Source of the DNA: Phymorhynchus buccinoides
Lineage: Eukaryota > Mollusca > Gastropoda > Neogastropoda > Raphitomidae
Assembly: GCA_017654935.2 (NCBI GenBank)
Contig: CM065690.1
Location: 18,541,540-18,605,539, forward strand
Reading direction: 5' to 3'
Length of the DNA: 64,000 nt
Shown: piece after piece, positions 21,497 to 31,747 of the stretch
Position numbering within the stretch: position 1 is the stretch's first letter
Layout of the letters: each line of letters opens with the position of its first letter
Notes under the pieces: generated by a model
What the model was told of the DNA's origin: nothing
Seen by the model: only the letters and a program-made list of their open reading frames with translations
Database searches by the model: none
Program-made: the position numbers and the translations under genes

Positions 21497-21660
21497 GTAC
21501 CATATTTTTCAGACTATAAGGTGATACTTTTTTTCCACCCAGAGTGCGCCTTGTAAAATGACTACTAATATATTAAGAAAATATAATAATAAATCCTGAT
21601 TTTTTTGAAAAGTTTTGGAGGTGGGCCTTATAGTCCCCCAAAATGCGATAGGTATACCTA
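21497..21660. mobile_element. MITE of the TATTTTTC-GGACTATAAGG type
   Basis: The left end ACCATATTTTTCAGACTATAAGG and the inverse right end (GGGCCTTATAGTCCCCCAAAATGCG) form diverged inverted repeats. 21,690-21,720 (GGGGCAGTGAAGGGGTTAATA) resembles the end of the MITE at 60,130. Confidence 0.6.
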
Positions 21661-21814
21661 ATCTTCTTACCAAAAAGTATGATGGATGTATCCATCATGG
21701 GGCAGTGAAGGGGTTAATATGGTTTTTTTTAATAGAATAGTATCTCCTGAATGTCTGACTTCAAATAGATGTAAAATGATAGCCTTCAAGAATATTATTT
21801 ATGTCTGTTTTGTG

Positions 21815-22860
21815 AGTGTGTGACAGGTATCTACCAATACTTCGCGTTTCTCCCTATTCGACCTGACCCAAACAACGCCAGTCAGCAACTTCCTGCCGAG
21901 GATGCGAACGACGTCGTCACCAAGTTTGACGCATACTTCAACAAGCGCATACTTCAACAATGCTTCAAGAACATTTCTGGTACAATCTGCGGCGAAAATG
22001 GTCAATCAATTGAAGCATGGCTAGGAACGGTCAAAGAGAAGGCACAAGAATGTAAATTTGCCAACACAGACACCATGATCCGTGACAAACTTGTGTTTTC
22101 ATGCAAGGACGAATGGGGCAAAGATGAAACTCTATGACATAGGTGCCAGTCTTAACATTTGAAAAGACAGTCGAAATGTTATCTGTGAGAGAGCTGCACA
22201 TTGCGAAAGCAGCGACAGTTGATGCAGTAGGCCGACTGTCCCAGTCCGCAGGTGCGAAAACAGAAAACTGGATGGGTGGCCACACACCTAATCATGAAAT
22301 CGACGACCAGCCACCCAGAGTGTCAGCAAACTGTGGCTACTGCAACAGGAGACATGAGAGATGGAAGAAAATCTGTCCAGCTGCAAACGCATGCTGCAGA
22401 AAATGCAACAACAAAGTGGGACGTATACTTTGCCATTGTCTGCAGAAGCCCAGCAGCAGTCAGAGAGGTGCAAGAAGAAGAGGAGCAACAACCTGAGAAG
22501 TACTTTAATTGTTTTGAGGTGTGCAGACAGATAGCCTCTCAGATCCAGGATGGCACATCAAACTGAGGATTGGTTCACAGGAACTCACCTGGTGTATTGA
22601 CACTGGAGCCTAAGTTTCGGGTCATGCCAGATCATATCTTCAAAGCAGCATTTGGAAAACTACACCATCCTGATCGCCAGCTCCTTGGGCCTGGAGACCT
22701 AGAGGTCAAAGGGTTTGCCTACATCAAGTTTTCCCATGGCAAGACCAGCATTAGTGAGAAGGTTTACGTTGGGAAGACCTCCAAACAAGACTGCCACACA
22801 CTTTCAGTGAATTTACTTTCTGGTCTTAATGAATAGGTCACTGCACATTTCACACAAAGA
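21815..22860 (+). mobile_element. Ty3/gypsy-like gag and protease fragment
   Basis: The frame at 21,820-22,137 reads as retrotransposon Gag capsid: VVTKFDAYFNKR, IEAWLGTVKEKAQECKF, TMIRDKLVFSC. 22,143-22,496 carries a zinc-knuckle-like CGYCNRRHERW ... CRKCNNK broken by a frameshift. 22,575-22,836 follows WCIDTGA with a retropepsin-like body (VSVMPDHIF, LLGPGDLEVKGF). No reverse transcriptase, integrase or LTRs are seen. It is a decayed piece inside an ADAM10 intron, 130 bp before the next exon. Confidence 0.7.
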
Positions 22861-22991
22861 CTACACCTTTCAGCTACCCAGACTACAAGACTGTAGGGGG
22901 TAAACATGTTTGCGCACGGCCCAAAGTTATGGGAAAGAATGTTGTGGCTTACAAAGTCAGTAAATCTATGTGTTCATTTTTTTAATTTTAG

Positions 22992-23131
22992 GTTCTGTGT
23001 GCGACAACTACCGTGGCTACTGTGACATATTCAGCGTGTGTCAGCTCGTGGATGCCGAGGGTCCCTTCGAGCAGCTGACCAATATGATCTTTGACCCCAT
23101 CACCCTCAGCAAGGTCAAGGACTGGATGGTG
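22992..23131 (+). CDS. ADAM10: ADAM10 exon: last cysteine-rich/stalk segment
   Basis: Reads SVCDNYRGYCDIFSVCQLVD, AEGPFEQLTNMIFDP, ITLSKVKDWMV. This is a close counterpart of the [23 protein letters not shown] motif that marks ADAM10. In vertebrates the tryptophan lies just before the membrane helix. The acceptor is TTAATTTTAG at 22,991 (entry phase 1) and the donor GTG|GTGAGT at 23,132 (phase 0). The following intron is about 19.6 kb, the longest here, and holds most of the mobile elements. Confidence 0.95.
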
Positions 23132-23159
23132 GTGAGTATTTGGTCGGTCAATTTCATTT

Positions 23160-23540
23160 ACATACTCACACACGCACTCACGCATGCACACACACTGGAC
23201 ACAGGACATAAACACGGGACACAAAACCGCATGCTGCAAACACACACACGCATGCACACATACAGGCATACACAAACACACACAAACACACACACGCACA
23301 CACACTTACATGCACACACACATACACAGACATGCACACCAGACACACACACACACACAGACATGCACACACATACACACACACACACACACACACAGGC
23401 ATGCGCAAACACATACCAAACGCATGCACACACAGAGACACGCACACACACATACTGCACAAACACACATTCACACAGAGGCATGCACACACATATGCTA
23501 CACACACACACATTCACACAGAGGCATGCCCACACACATA

Positions 23541-23579
<39 letters not shown>

Positions 23580-23635
23580 TACATGCACACACAGAGGCAT
23601 GTGCATGCACACTTACATATGACACACACACGGTA
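23160..23635. repeat. CA-rich microsatellite block
   Basis: Interrupted CA/CACG/CATG repeats immediately after the donor; all long frames in it are repeat artefacts. Confidence 0.95.
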
Positions 23636-23639
23636 TATG

Positions 23640-24845
23640 CTGATCGAACTTCAAGTGCTGCCAATCAGATTTGCTGATTGCCCTAACTTTATTTAAGCGT
23701 ATTCTAGCATGTTCTACTCATGGACATCTCCGACACTTCATGCTTATATTTGTATATGAGAGAGACAAAGAGAGACACAAACGGACACAGAGAGAGAGAC
23801 AGACACAAAGGCCAGATAAACTCTGAAACTCTTAAACTCTGAAAAGTTTAATTGTAAGGCCATCGGCCTGTATGCAATGGCTACACGTTCATGAAACAAA
23901 AGGGGAAGTAATTTGCTTCTAAAGACACAAAGCAACCACTTGCAAGGGAGAAAATTTGAATTCAGGAACCAATAACTTCAAAAAGACAGCAACACGCTAT
24001 AAAACCGACTTATTTCGTAAGTGAAATCCATGACAAAATATACATTTAATTATCGTTTAAAAGTTCATATCTAGTTTTGAGTGTATAAAAAATATACATG
24101 GCCAAATTTCTTAGGATCAAGACGTTTTCAGACTGCAACATATGAATTAAGCATTCCTTGTCTAAATATGAATAGTATTATCTATTATAATCATACTGTA
24201 CCAACACTCAAAACAATAGCATATCATACCAATTGGCTGGAAAAACCTTAAGCGTGAACGCTTAGTTACCAAATAACAAAGAGCAAGTCACTCCAGTGAC
24301 CGTGGGGTTATCCCCCCTTTCCCACTTCCGGTCACGTACATCCACTTCCGGCCCCAACTCATTCTCTATTTACCATGCTTCAAGGCTGTTGATGATAAAC
24401 CTTTCTCCCATTCTTTTTCCTTTTCAAGTGTTCTTGGTGGGTTTGTTCTAGTTCTGTAGTTACCTTGTTACTAGCCTTCTCTTTTTATTCTTCATTACTT
24501 AGTGTTTGGCCTAGCCGGTTTTCACACTGGTTAGTCATCCATTTTTGGGGTTTATTCTTGCCAGTCTTTTTATACATGTAGTTAACTCAGTTTATTTGAT
24601 AATTTTCTTAGTATATATTTTTCATGTAAACTTGAGTACTTTGGGCATTCAAACAAAAAAACAAAGGCAAACAGAGAGAGAATGAGAGAGACAGATGGGC
24701 AGAGAGAATGAATTTTTTTTATTTTTTTTATTTAACCGGGAAAACATGAGATAAACAATGCAATGCTTTTTTTCCACCCAGCCCTTGGGCTGAGAGAGAT
24801 ATAGCTATTCACTGAGATTTTTCTTTCATACTATATATCATATAT
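23640..24845. other. intron, nothing recognised
   Basis: A/T-rich; GAGA microsatellites at 23,757-23,800 and 24,670-24,710. No coding or RNA gene is seen. Confidence 0.5.
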
Positions 24846-24849
24846 ATAC

Positions 24850-25160
24850 TATACTATATTTCATATATATATATATAAACGTACAAGAATTGAAGAAGAA
24901 AAAACAACCACACCTTTAAACTTTCCTCTTATATACTTTGTTTGTGTCCAATGTAAAAGTTTGTGAACCTAAGAGAGAAACTCAATCAATTTAATTTTAA
25001 CTTTCCGATTTGTTCTATGTGTTCTGAAAAGAATAAAAGAAAATAATGTGCTGATTTACTTTTTCTCCCAATGAGGGAGATAGACAATGCCTATGCAAAG
25101 ACAGCTGTTTCGTCTTTGAGAAAGACTCTTCAGTCTGCATATCGGCCTGCAAAGAATGCC
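24850..25160 (-). mobile_element. hammerhead-bearing element, minus copy
   Basis: Reverse complement of this segment matches 40,300-40,610 along its length: ribozyme, CATTGGGAGAAAAAGTAAATCAGCAC, TCTTTTCAG, the TTAGG..CACAAACTT block and the CAATTCTTGTACGT tail. It lies 68 bp from the left end of the DIRS element. Confidence 0.85.
25092..25141 (-). ncRNA. hammerhead ribozyme (type I, minimal stem III)
   Basis: On the minus strand: stem I TATGCAGA/TTTGCATA (8 bp, one G-U), core CTGAAGA, stem II GTCTTT-CTC-AAAGAC (6 bp), GAAA, stem III palindrome CAGCTG, cleavage triplet GTC. All invariant core bases are present; the A in CTGAAGA falls at variable position 7. Identical in design to the copies at 40,317 and 40,980. 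Confidence 0.9.
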
Positions 25161-25227
25161 GAATGAAATATAGTGTTTTACGTCCTCTCGGCCCGGCAGG
25201 GCACATATGGGACATTTGTAATTGATT

Positions 25228-25425
25228 AATCTATTCTATCATGTTACCGTTTCACTACGAATGAGTTATTCCTTCCAATTTGGAGCAAATGCCAATTTAC
25301 CAAAGACCAAAAAGTTATAGTCTTTACAAGACTAAATTACTTCCCTTGGTCTAGCCAGCCAATACCACTAAGCTGCCGTGGATCCCACTCGCTACGTCAC
25401 TTCCGGGGAGGCAACTTTAAATCAT
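25228..25425. repeat. DIRS left inverted terminal repeat
   Basis: AATCTATTCTATCATGTTACCG through GGCAACTTTAAATCAT pairs with the reverse complement of 31,524-31,747. The right copy is longer near its tip by an A/T-rich insertion. Confidence 0.93.
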
Positions 25426-25654
25426 AATACATTTTTTCCAACTTGGAGCAGCCATGTTGTTCTTTGCTCTTGCAATTAATTTGTTTATCTAACTTAATCT
25501 GTCGCCATCCTCCCTTCTGTTTGGGTTGCCCCTTTGCTTTGGGGCTACAGGTTTGTCGGCACGTAGTTTGTGTGAATTATTTTCACGTTTTTCATTGCTA
25601 AATAATTTTTTGAAATATTTCGTTGTACTTACATGCTTTGTGCCCCCGGTCGCC

Positions 25655-28177
25655 ATGTCGTCCGTCGATCCTGTAGTATCGACTCGGTCTAGTGGGGCTT
25701 CCAGTAAGCAATCTCGGGATGATAAGGGGAAGTTTTCGAATACGCCTCAGGCTTCTTCTTCTTCTAGTTCTCGCAAACATTCTAGTTCGAAGTCTAAGTC
25801 TTCCTCTTCTTCGTCGTCGAAGAAGGAGCAACCCCCCACCCCTCCTCTCCCTCAACCTGTTGTTTCTGAGTCTCCTGCGGTTGTTTCAGAGCAGATTATT
25901 TCCTTGGTGGATTCTTCTTCTCTGGTGTCAGATATGCTTGCGGAGTTTAAGAGTAAGGGGTTAGTTTTGGTTCCGTCGGCCTCTTTGTCCGATTTGTCAG
26001 TTAGACCTGGTAGGCCTTCGGACACGACAACTGACTTGACTACGGACAAACTCGCAAGGTACTCTCATGAGAGTCAAGGAAATAACCAGTGTGTACATTC
26101 GCCTCTCTTTGCCACGGATGATAATGATTTTCCTACTCTGTACTCAGTTGAGCAGCTGGCCCAAAGAGAGCGGACTACGGGCATCTCCATCTTCCCACGG
26201 GAGGAAGACCTCGAGCGGGATGGACGGTCCTTCACCCAACGTGACGTGGAAGCTGATCGCTCCCTCGACCGCCACAGGAAGCCCCAGACGGACTCCGTTC
26301 CTGACTACGGTTCTCGTACTCGTGAAAGCGAATATCTCCACACTCAAAGTGAATGGCAATTCCGTAGCCCGCGCAGGGCCAGTGGTACGGATACTCTCGA
26401 TGATCAACAGTTCCGTAGCCCGCGTAGGGCAAGAGGTACGGACTCTCCCAATGATCAGCAGTCTCGTAGCCCGCGTAGGGCGAGAAGTACGGACTTGCAT
26501 TATACCCAGCAGAGCCGTTGCCCGCGTAGGGCCTTGTCGAGGCGGACTCTTGAACCTAGAAATATCGATGACGGCTACGGCTACCCGTCACGGCCCATTC
26601 ACGGACCAACCGTGTCCGTTACCCGTGCCAGCGGCACACGGCCACCCATCTCCACCGTCACGGACACCCGTCACGGAGCGGCACCATCGGCGGCGGACCG
26701 GCCGATGCCTACTCTGGAGCCTGTTTCACGTCATCCTGGCCCGCGTCGTATGGATGAGTTTCAGCTTCCAACGGATGCTTATCTGGCCAGACACCCCTCG
26801 AAGCATTATGAAGCGCTGCCACGAGAGTCATCCGTGGATGAAGAATTTGAGTTGTCGCCTCGTGAAGATTTGGATGACTTCGACTTAGCCGTCCGTGACG
26901 AAGTATTTCGCATCATGAGAACTGGGTTTCCGGGATCTCAGCGGTCCCCGACGAGATCTGACCACGACGACGATCAATTCTCTCAGTCTGAGCGGAGCAG
27001 TGGTGTGACTGAACCCCCTGTGTATTCCGACCCAATCCCTTCGACGGGCAATTATCAAGGCTATCTGCATATCCTTCAGCCCTACTGCAGGGACATCAAG
27101 CCGATGGTGCAGCTCGAATCAGCTCAGACGGCGGGACAGCCACAGTTTTTTGGCGAGCTGCAGGCGCAGAAGGAAGCTCGACTAGCGCTTCACACCTCTC
27201 CGTTCGTTCGGCAGGCACTTCGTAAGGCTGACTCTATCCTGTGGTCTCAACCGCCACCGTTGCCTGTGGATGACGACGACGTCTCTCCTCCCCCTCAGCC
27301 GGAACCTGTCCCGTCTCAACCCGGCGCCTTTGTGAAGAAGGACTTCTTCCCACCGTTTCAGCTTGCTAATCCCTTTGTGCCTGTGCCTTCGCACTCGGAT
27401 GTGTCCCCGCAGGAGCGTTCCTCCCTTAGCTATAGGCGCAGAATGAGGCAAACTTCAGTCTTCATGGGCCAGCCGGCCTTCAACAACTTGGAGAGATCCA
27501 TGTACTCTATTCTTCGAGCCTCGTCGTTAGCCACGTCAATGCTTTAGTCCCTGGCGCACATCGCCGGTTCAACGAACACTTCCAAACCTGAAGACTTTAG
27601 GCTGCGTGATGACGTCGATGAGCGTGCCTTGGGGGCTGCCTTGGCTTCACTCAACCAAGCTGTGAGCTCCATTTCGTCCGTGGCCTCCTCTTCTAAGGTG
27701 CAACTAGCGGCCACGTTCAGGGACGCGGACCTCAAGGACCGTAAAGTTCCTCTCTCCCTGCTGGATCGTTCGACCATTCGTTCTGGCCCCACTGATCCTC
27801 GCTCTACTTTTCATCAGGCTTCCCTCAAGGACAACCTGGAGCGGGTCAAGAAACGGAGACTGGACTGGGGCCAGGAACGCATCATGGAGTTGGCTACCAG
27901 GGCTGCCGGCCAGGGGTTTGCTTCCCCCCAAGCCAAGCACGCGCGCATGGACTTCAGGCCTCCTCCTCATGTCTCCACGAGAACCAGTTCGTCTCGAGGG
28001 CGTACCTTTCGCTACCCCAACTACCAGTCAGCGGGCCAGCGACAACGTCCCCCTTTCCAGCGTCGCCCTTTTTCCTCTAGCCGCCGTCCCCCGTTCTCGG
28101 GACGGGGTTCGGGCACCTCGGGTCCGTCCCGATATGGCCGTACCCCGTTCCCAGTCCGGAAACAGCCTTTTCAGTAG
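25655..28177 (+). pseudogene. DIRS gag-like protein, one in-frame stop
   Basis: The likely start is ATG 25,655 (MSSVDPVVSTRSSG), downstream of an earlier in-frame ATG at 25,526. The N-terminus is serine-rich (SSSSSSRKHSSSKSKSSSSS). A central block repeats RSPRRARGTD-type RS motifs four times (26,360-26,540). The C-terminus is basic and arginine/glycine-rich (PPFQRRPFSSSRRPPFSGRG), fit for nucleic-acid binding. TAG at 27,545-27,547 interrupts the frame (MLstopSLAHIAG); the same frame continues to a second stop at 28,175. Single-base decay of an otherwise intact gene is the simplest reading. Function by position, as DIRS gag proteins are poorly conserved. Confidence 0.8.
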
Positions 28178-31143
28178 TGCCCGCACGACCTTTGGAGGAC
28201 TCAGGCGCTTCGACTGGCTCAAGTGTGGGTTCCCTTCTGAAATGCCTTTCAGAATGGGAGCACTTGGTCGAAAGCCCTTGGGTCCTTCAGGTCGTGCGGG
28301 TCGGCTTCAGGTTCCCCTTTTCCAGGGAACCTCCCTTGTCTGCCCAACCCATCTCGTTCCCGCCCCCGCAAGACCAGTCAAAATTCGAAGCGATCGACAG
28401 AGAAGTCACTGCGCTCTGTCAAAAGGGAGCCATTGTACAGATTGTGCCTACGGAACCGGGATTCTACTCTCGTCTGTTCGAGCGGAGAATTTCGCCCGGT
28501 CTTGGACTTGTCCCCCCTCAACAAGTTTATTCGCACCGACAAGTTCAAAATGGAAACAGCGGCTTCAATCCGTCTCTCCATTCTCCCGAACGACTGGGCT
28601 ACTTCCATCGACCTGAGAGACGCATATTTTCACGTGGGCATCCATCCTTCACGTCAGCGTTTCCTTCGCTTCGTCTGGAAACACAGGACTTATCAGTTTG
28701 TTGCCCTTCCGTTCGGCCTGTCCCCGGCCCCTTGGATTTTCTCAAGAATCACCAAGGAGCTCGTTCGTCTGGCCAGATCCCAGGCAATTCGTCTACACGT
28801 TTACCTGGACGATTGGTTGTTGCTAGCAGCTTCGCAAGCCCTGTGCCTTTCGCAAACAGACACTCTTGTTCGACTGTCCAAGACTCTGGGTTTTCGCATT
28901 CACGACGGAAAATCGGAGCTGACTCCGTCAACCTCCTTCAGCTACCTCGGCATGAAGTTCGATACGGAGCGGTTTTCAGTGCAACCATCGGAAACTCGGG
29001 TCAAAGCCATCTTCGAGATTGTTTCGACGTTCAGACAAAAGACTTCGCTCTCTGCTCGTCAGCTTCTCCGTCTCCTGGGACTTATGGAATCGGTAGTGGA
29101 TTTGCTTCCTCTCGCACGGGTGCACAAACGGCCACTGCAACGACTACTGTCGCAAAGGAAACTGTCTCAGCTGCCTCTCGAGCAACTAGTGTCTCTCGGC
29201 AGTTGGTTCCTCGAGTCGACGGAACAGTGGATGAATCTCGAGTGGCTCAACAGCTCGGTACCTATCCGTCCCATGCAACAGCAGCAATTTCTTCACACAG
29301 ATGCCTCGACGACGGGCTGGGGCGCCCATTTGGATTGAGTCGAAGTTTCGGGTCAGTGGACTTCGGCAGAGAAGAAATTTCACATCAACCTCTTGGAGAT
29401 GGAGGCAGTAGCCAGGGCCCTGAAGTCTTTTGCAGTCCTTCTCTCCGGGAAATGGGTCACCGTCTGCGGAGACAATACGACAGCTCTCTCATATCTTCGT
29501 CGCCAGGGAGGAACACGGTCTCCGGCTCTTTCAAGGAAAGTAGAAGAGATTCTCCTCTGGGCCCAATCGAGACAGATCGTGCTTTCAGTGGAATACGTTC
29601 CGGGAAAGTTGAACGTCCTAGCGGATCAGCTGAGCAGGAAAGGACAACTTCTCCCCACAGAATGGACCGTCGCTCACCGATCCCTCCTCCCACTGTGGCT
29701 CCTTTGGGGGAAACCTCACGTGGACCTTTTTGCCACAAAGTACAACTGCAGGCTTCCTCTCTATGTGTCACCTATGAGGGACCCCCAGGCACTAGCGCGC
29801 AACGCTTTCTTGATCTCCTGGACAGGAATGTCAACTTATGCGTACCCTCCGACGTCACTTCTCACCAAAGTGCTGGAGAAATACTGCCGCGACAGGCCCC
29901 GCATGATTGTCATCGCCCCGTTCTGGGAAACAAGCCCATGGTTCCCAGAGCTCAAGAGCCTGTCTCACGTCCCAAGCTTTCCGCTTCGTCTCACAAGAGA
30001 CACTCTGCTTCAGCCTCGCACCGGTGTAGGACACGCCAACCCCCAACTGATTCAGTTGACCGCATGGCTACTATGCGGGCCGGACTGCGAGCACGACTCT
30101 TACCAGACAAGACTGTTGACCTAGTCCTTAAGGCTCGTAGACAGAGTACCAATAAGCTATATGACATTAGGTGGGCTTCTTGGTTCGGGTTTTGCACGGC
30201 CCATGACATTCCTCCCTTAGCCCCGTCTGGTCCACAGTTCACCCAGTTTTTAGCTCACCTGTATCAGGACCGCGGCTTATCCGCCCAAACTTTGAGTGGT
30301 TACAGGTCTGCCGTTACTCATACCGTTGCTGTGGCAACTGGCAAGAAGTCTCCTGCTTTTTCTTCAGCCATTGAAGTCTCTCATCTCATTGATGCTGTAC
30401 GCAATGTTTCTGTTTCGTCCGGTGTTCGCCTCCCTCAGTGGGATGTTTTTCTGGTCCTCTCATTTTTTAGGGATAAATGTGAGCCCATGTCCTCTTTGTC
30501 TTTGAAGTTGCTAACATTCAAAACGGTTTTTCTTCTCTCTCTGGCCACTGCTAGGCGGGTTAGCGGTGTTCATGCTCTTAGTGGTCTTGGTTCCGACGTT
30601 GAGTTCAATACTTCGGATCAGTCAGTCACTTTGTCCTTTCTGCCCGAGTTTAGGGCCAAGAATCAGCCTGCTCAGATTGCTTCTCCCTCGGTTACGGTTC
30701 AAAGTCTTCGCACTATTCTCGGCCCTGATGATTATGATAGACTCCTGTGCCCTGTCAGAGCTCTTAAGTTTTACCTTAAGAGGACCTCCCCCTTCCGGGG
30801 GCACAAACGCCGTCTGTTCATTTCTTTGAACGAGAAGTACATGAGGGATATTTCGAAGTCAACCATTTCTAGGTGGTTAGTGAACGCTATTAAGCTAGCG
30901 TATATAAGTGCCGACAAGTCATTGCCCACTAATCCCCTGAGAGCCCATGAAATCCGAGCTATCAGCACATCCCTGGCTATGATTAAGGGAGTGGCGCTGT
31001 CCAGCGTTATGGAAGCTGCGTACTGGAAGTCACAGTCCACGTTTACTAGCTTCTACCTTCGCCATTTCTCCGCCAGAAGGCAGGACGACACCTTTGGCAT
31101 CAGGAAGGTGGTGCTTGCGCAGACTCCTGTTTCTCTGGCCTAA
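28177..31143 (+). CDS. DIRS tyrosine recombinase (C-terminal part of an overlapping frame)
   Basis: One frame stays open for 988 codons, but only the part from about 30,040 reads as protein. It shows a SAM-like N-terminal domain (LKARRQSTNKLYDIRW, LSAQTLSGYRSAVTHT) then the catalytic domain: arginine in ATARRVSGVHAL (about 30,548), RAHEIR (HxxR, about 30,945), and AAYWKSQSTFTSFYLRHF with the nucleophilic tyrosine. It would integrate the circular DIRS DNA. The upstream two thirds overlaps the polymerase gene in another frame, as is usual in DIRS elements. No stop lies in the recombinase part, so it may be active. Confidence 0.88.
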   Translation: MPARPLEDSGASTGSSVGSLLKCLSEWEHLVESPWVLQVVRVGFRFPFSREPPLSAQPISFPPPQDQSKFEAIDREVTALCQKGAIVQIVPTEPGFYSRLFERRISPGLGLVPPQQVYSHRQVQNGNSGFNPSLHSPERLGYFHRPERRIFSRGHPSFTSAFPSLRLETQDLSVCCPSVRPVPGPLDFLKNHQGARSSGQIPGNSSTRLPGRLVVASSFASPVPFANRHSCSTVQDSGFSHSRRKIGADSVNLLQLPRHEVRYGAVFSATIGNSGQSHLRDCFDVQTKDFALCSSASPSPGTYGIGSGFASSRTGAQTATATTTVAKETVSAASRATSVSRQLVPRVDGTVDESRVAQQLGTYPSHATAAISSHRCLDDGLGRPFGLSRSFGSVDFGREEISHQPLGDGGSSQGPEVFCSPSLREMGHRLRRQYDSSLISSSPGRNTVSGSFKESRRDSPLGPIETDRAFSGIRSGKVERPSGSAEQERTTSPHRMDRRSPIPPPTVAPLGETSRGPFCHKVQLQASSLCVTYEGPPGTSAQRFLDLLDRNVNLCVPSDVTSHQSAGEILPRQAPHDCHRPVLGNKPMVPRAQEPVSRPKLSASSHKRHSASASHRCRTRQPPTDSVDRMATMRAGLRARLLPDKTVDLVLKARRQSTNKLYDIRWASWFGFCTAHDIPPLAPSGPQFTQFLAHLYQDRGLSAQTLSGYRSAVTHTVAVATGKKSPAFSSAIEVSHLIDAVRNVSVSSGVRLPQWDVFLVLSFFRDKCEPMSSLSLKLLTFKTVFLLSLATARRVSGVHALSGLGSDVEFNTSDQSVTLSFLPEFRAKNQPAQIASPSVTVQSLRTILGPDDYDRLLCPVRALKFYLKRTSPFRGHKRRLFISLNEKYMRDISKSTISRWLVNAIKLAYISADKSLPTNPLRAHEIRAISTSLAMIKGVALSSVMEAAYWKSQSTFTSFYLRHFSARRQDDTFGIRKVVLAQTPVSLA
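28178..30124 (+). pseudogene. DIRS reverse transcriptase-RNase H, two lesions
   Basis: The N-terminal part (WVLQVVRVGFRFPFS, KGAIVQIVPTEPGFYSRLF) lies in one frame up to about 28,478. The rest continues in the next frame (GEFRPVLDLSPLNKFI), pointing to a small deletion where a VPKK-like motif is expected. Motifs: ATSIDLRDAYFHVGI, FVALPFGLSPAPWIFSRI, catalytic YLDD at about 28,803, FSYLGMKFD. RNase H follows: HTDASTTGWGAHLD, LLEMEAVARAL, GDNTTALSYL, NVLADQLSR. TGA at 29,336-29,338 breaks it between the first two. The end (VDLFATKYNCRLPLYVSP, AYPPTSLL, MIVIAPFWETSPWFPE) is the conserved DIRS post-RNase H region. These lesions should prevent a full-length product. Confidence 0.88.
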
Positions 31144-31359
31144 CGGTAAACTTATGTTATTTTTTGTTCTGGTGTTGGTATGCATATGTATATGCTGTTT
31201 GGGGGTATGGATGTTTTGGGTTGTCTAATTGCTATAATGTCCTCTCCCTTACAGGTTATCCCTGGTGTATCCTGTCAGGATTGTCTTGTGGGTATTGTTT
31301 TTTGTTTGTTGGAGTAAAGTTTGAACAATGTTTTCTTACCCACCTCCTCGCTGGGAATC

Positions 31360-31460
31360 AACTCATTCGTAGTGAAACGGTAACATGATAGAATAGATTG
31401 AATGATTTTAATTAATATAACTATCTATTCTATCTATATACTTACCGTTTCACTACGATC
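31360..31460. repeat. DIRS internal complementary region
   Basis: AACTCATTCGTAGTGAAACGG ... AGAATAGATT|GAATGATTTT ... ACCGTTTCACTACG. It fuses the reverse complements of the two outer ends, the template thought to regenerate the termini. The fusion point defines the element ends at 25,228 and 31,747. Confidence 0.88.
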
Positions 31461-31523
31461 AAAGGTTCCCACCCTCCTCCCTCTGACGAAAACATCATTG
31501 GGAAGGTTGGTCTAAAATTTATC

Positions 31524-31747
31524 ATGATTTAAAGTTGCCTCCCCGGAAGTGACGTAGCGAGTGGGATCCACGGCAGCTTAGTGGTATTGGCTGGCTAGAC
31601 CAAGGGAAGTAATCTAGTCTTGTAAAGACTATAACTTTTTGGTCTTTGGTAAATTGGCATTTGCTCCAAATTGGAAGGAATAACTCATTCGTAGTGAAAC
31701 GGTAAGTATATAGATAGAATAGATAGTTATATTAATTAAAATCATTC
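31524..31747. repeat. DIRS right inverted terminal repeat
   Basis: Begins ATGATTTAAAGTTGCCTCCCC and ends AATTAAAATCATTC. Near identity to the left repeat argues for recent insertion. Confidence 0.93.

Larger units (their letters stand above)
25228..31747 (+). mobile_element. DIRS-type tyrosine-recombinase retrotransposon
   Basis: A 6.5-kb element with inverted termini (25,228-25,425 against 31,524-31,747), an internal complementary region at 31,360-31,460, a gag-like frame, a reverse transcriptase/RNase H frame and an overlapping tyrosine recombinase frame. That combination is diagnostic of DIRS elements, which make circular DNA intermediates and integrate by recombinase without target duplication; none is seen here. 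Few inactivating changes (one TAG, one TGA, one small deletion) mean it is young. It sits on the same strand as ADAM10 within the giant intron. Confidence 0.93.

Noticed and set aside
22570..22836. Host aspartic protease gene
   Set aside because: It follows a decayed Gag with a zinc knuckle in order, so it is a retrotransposon protease fragment.
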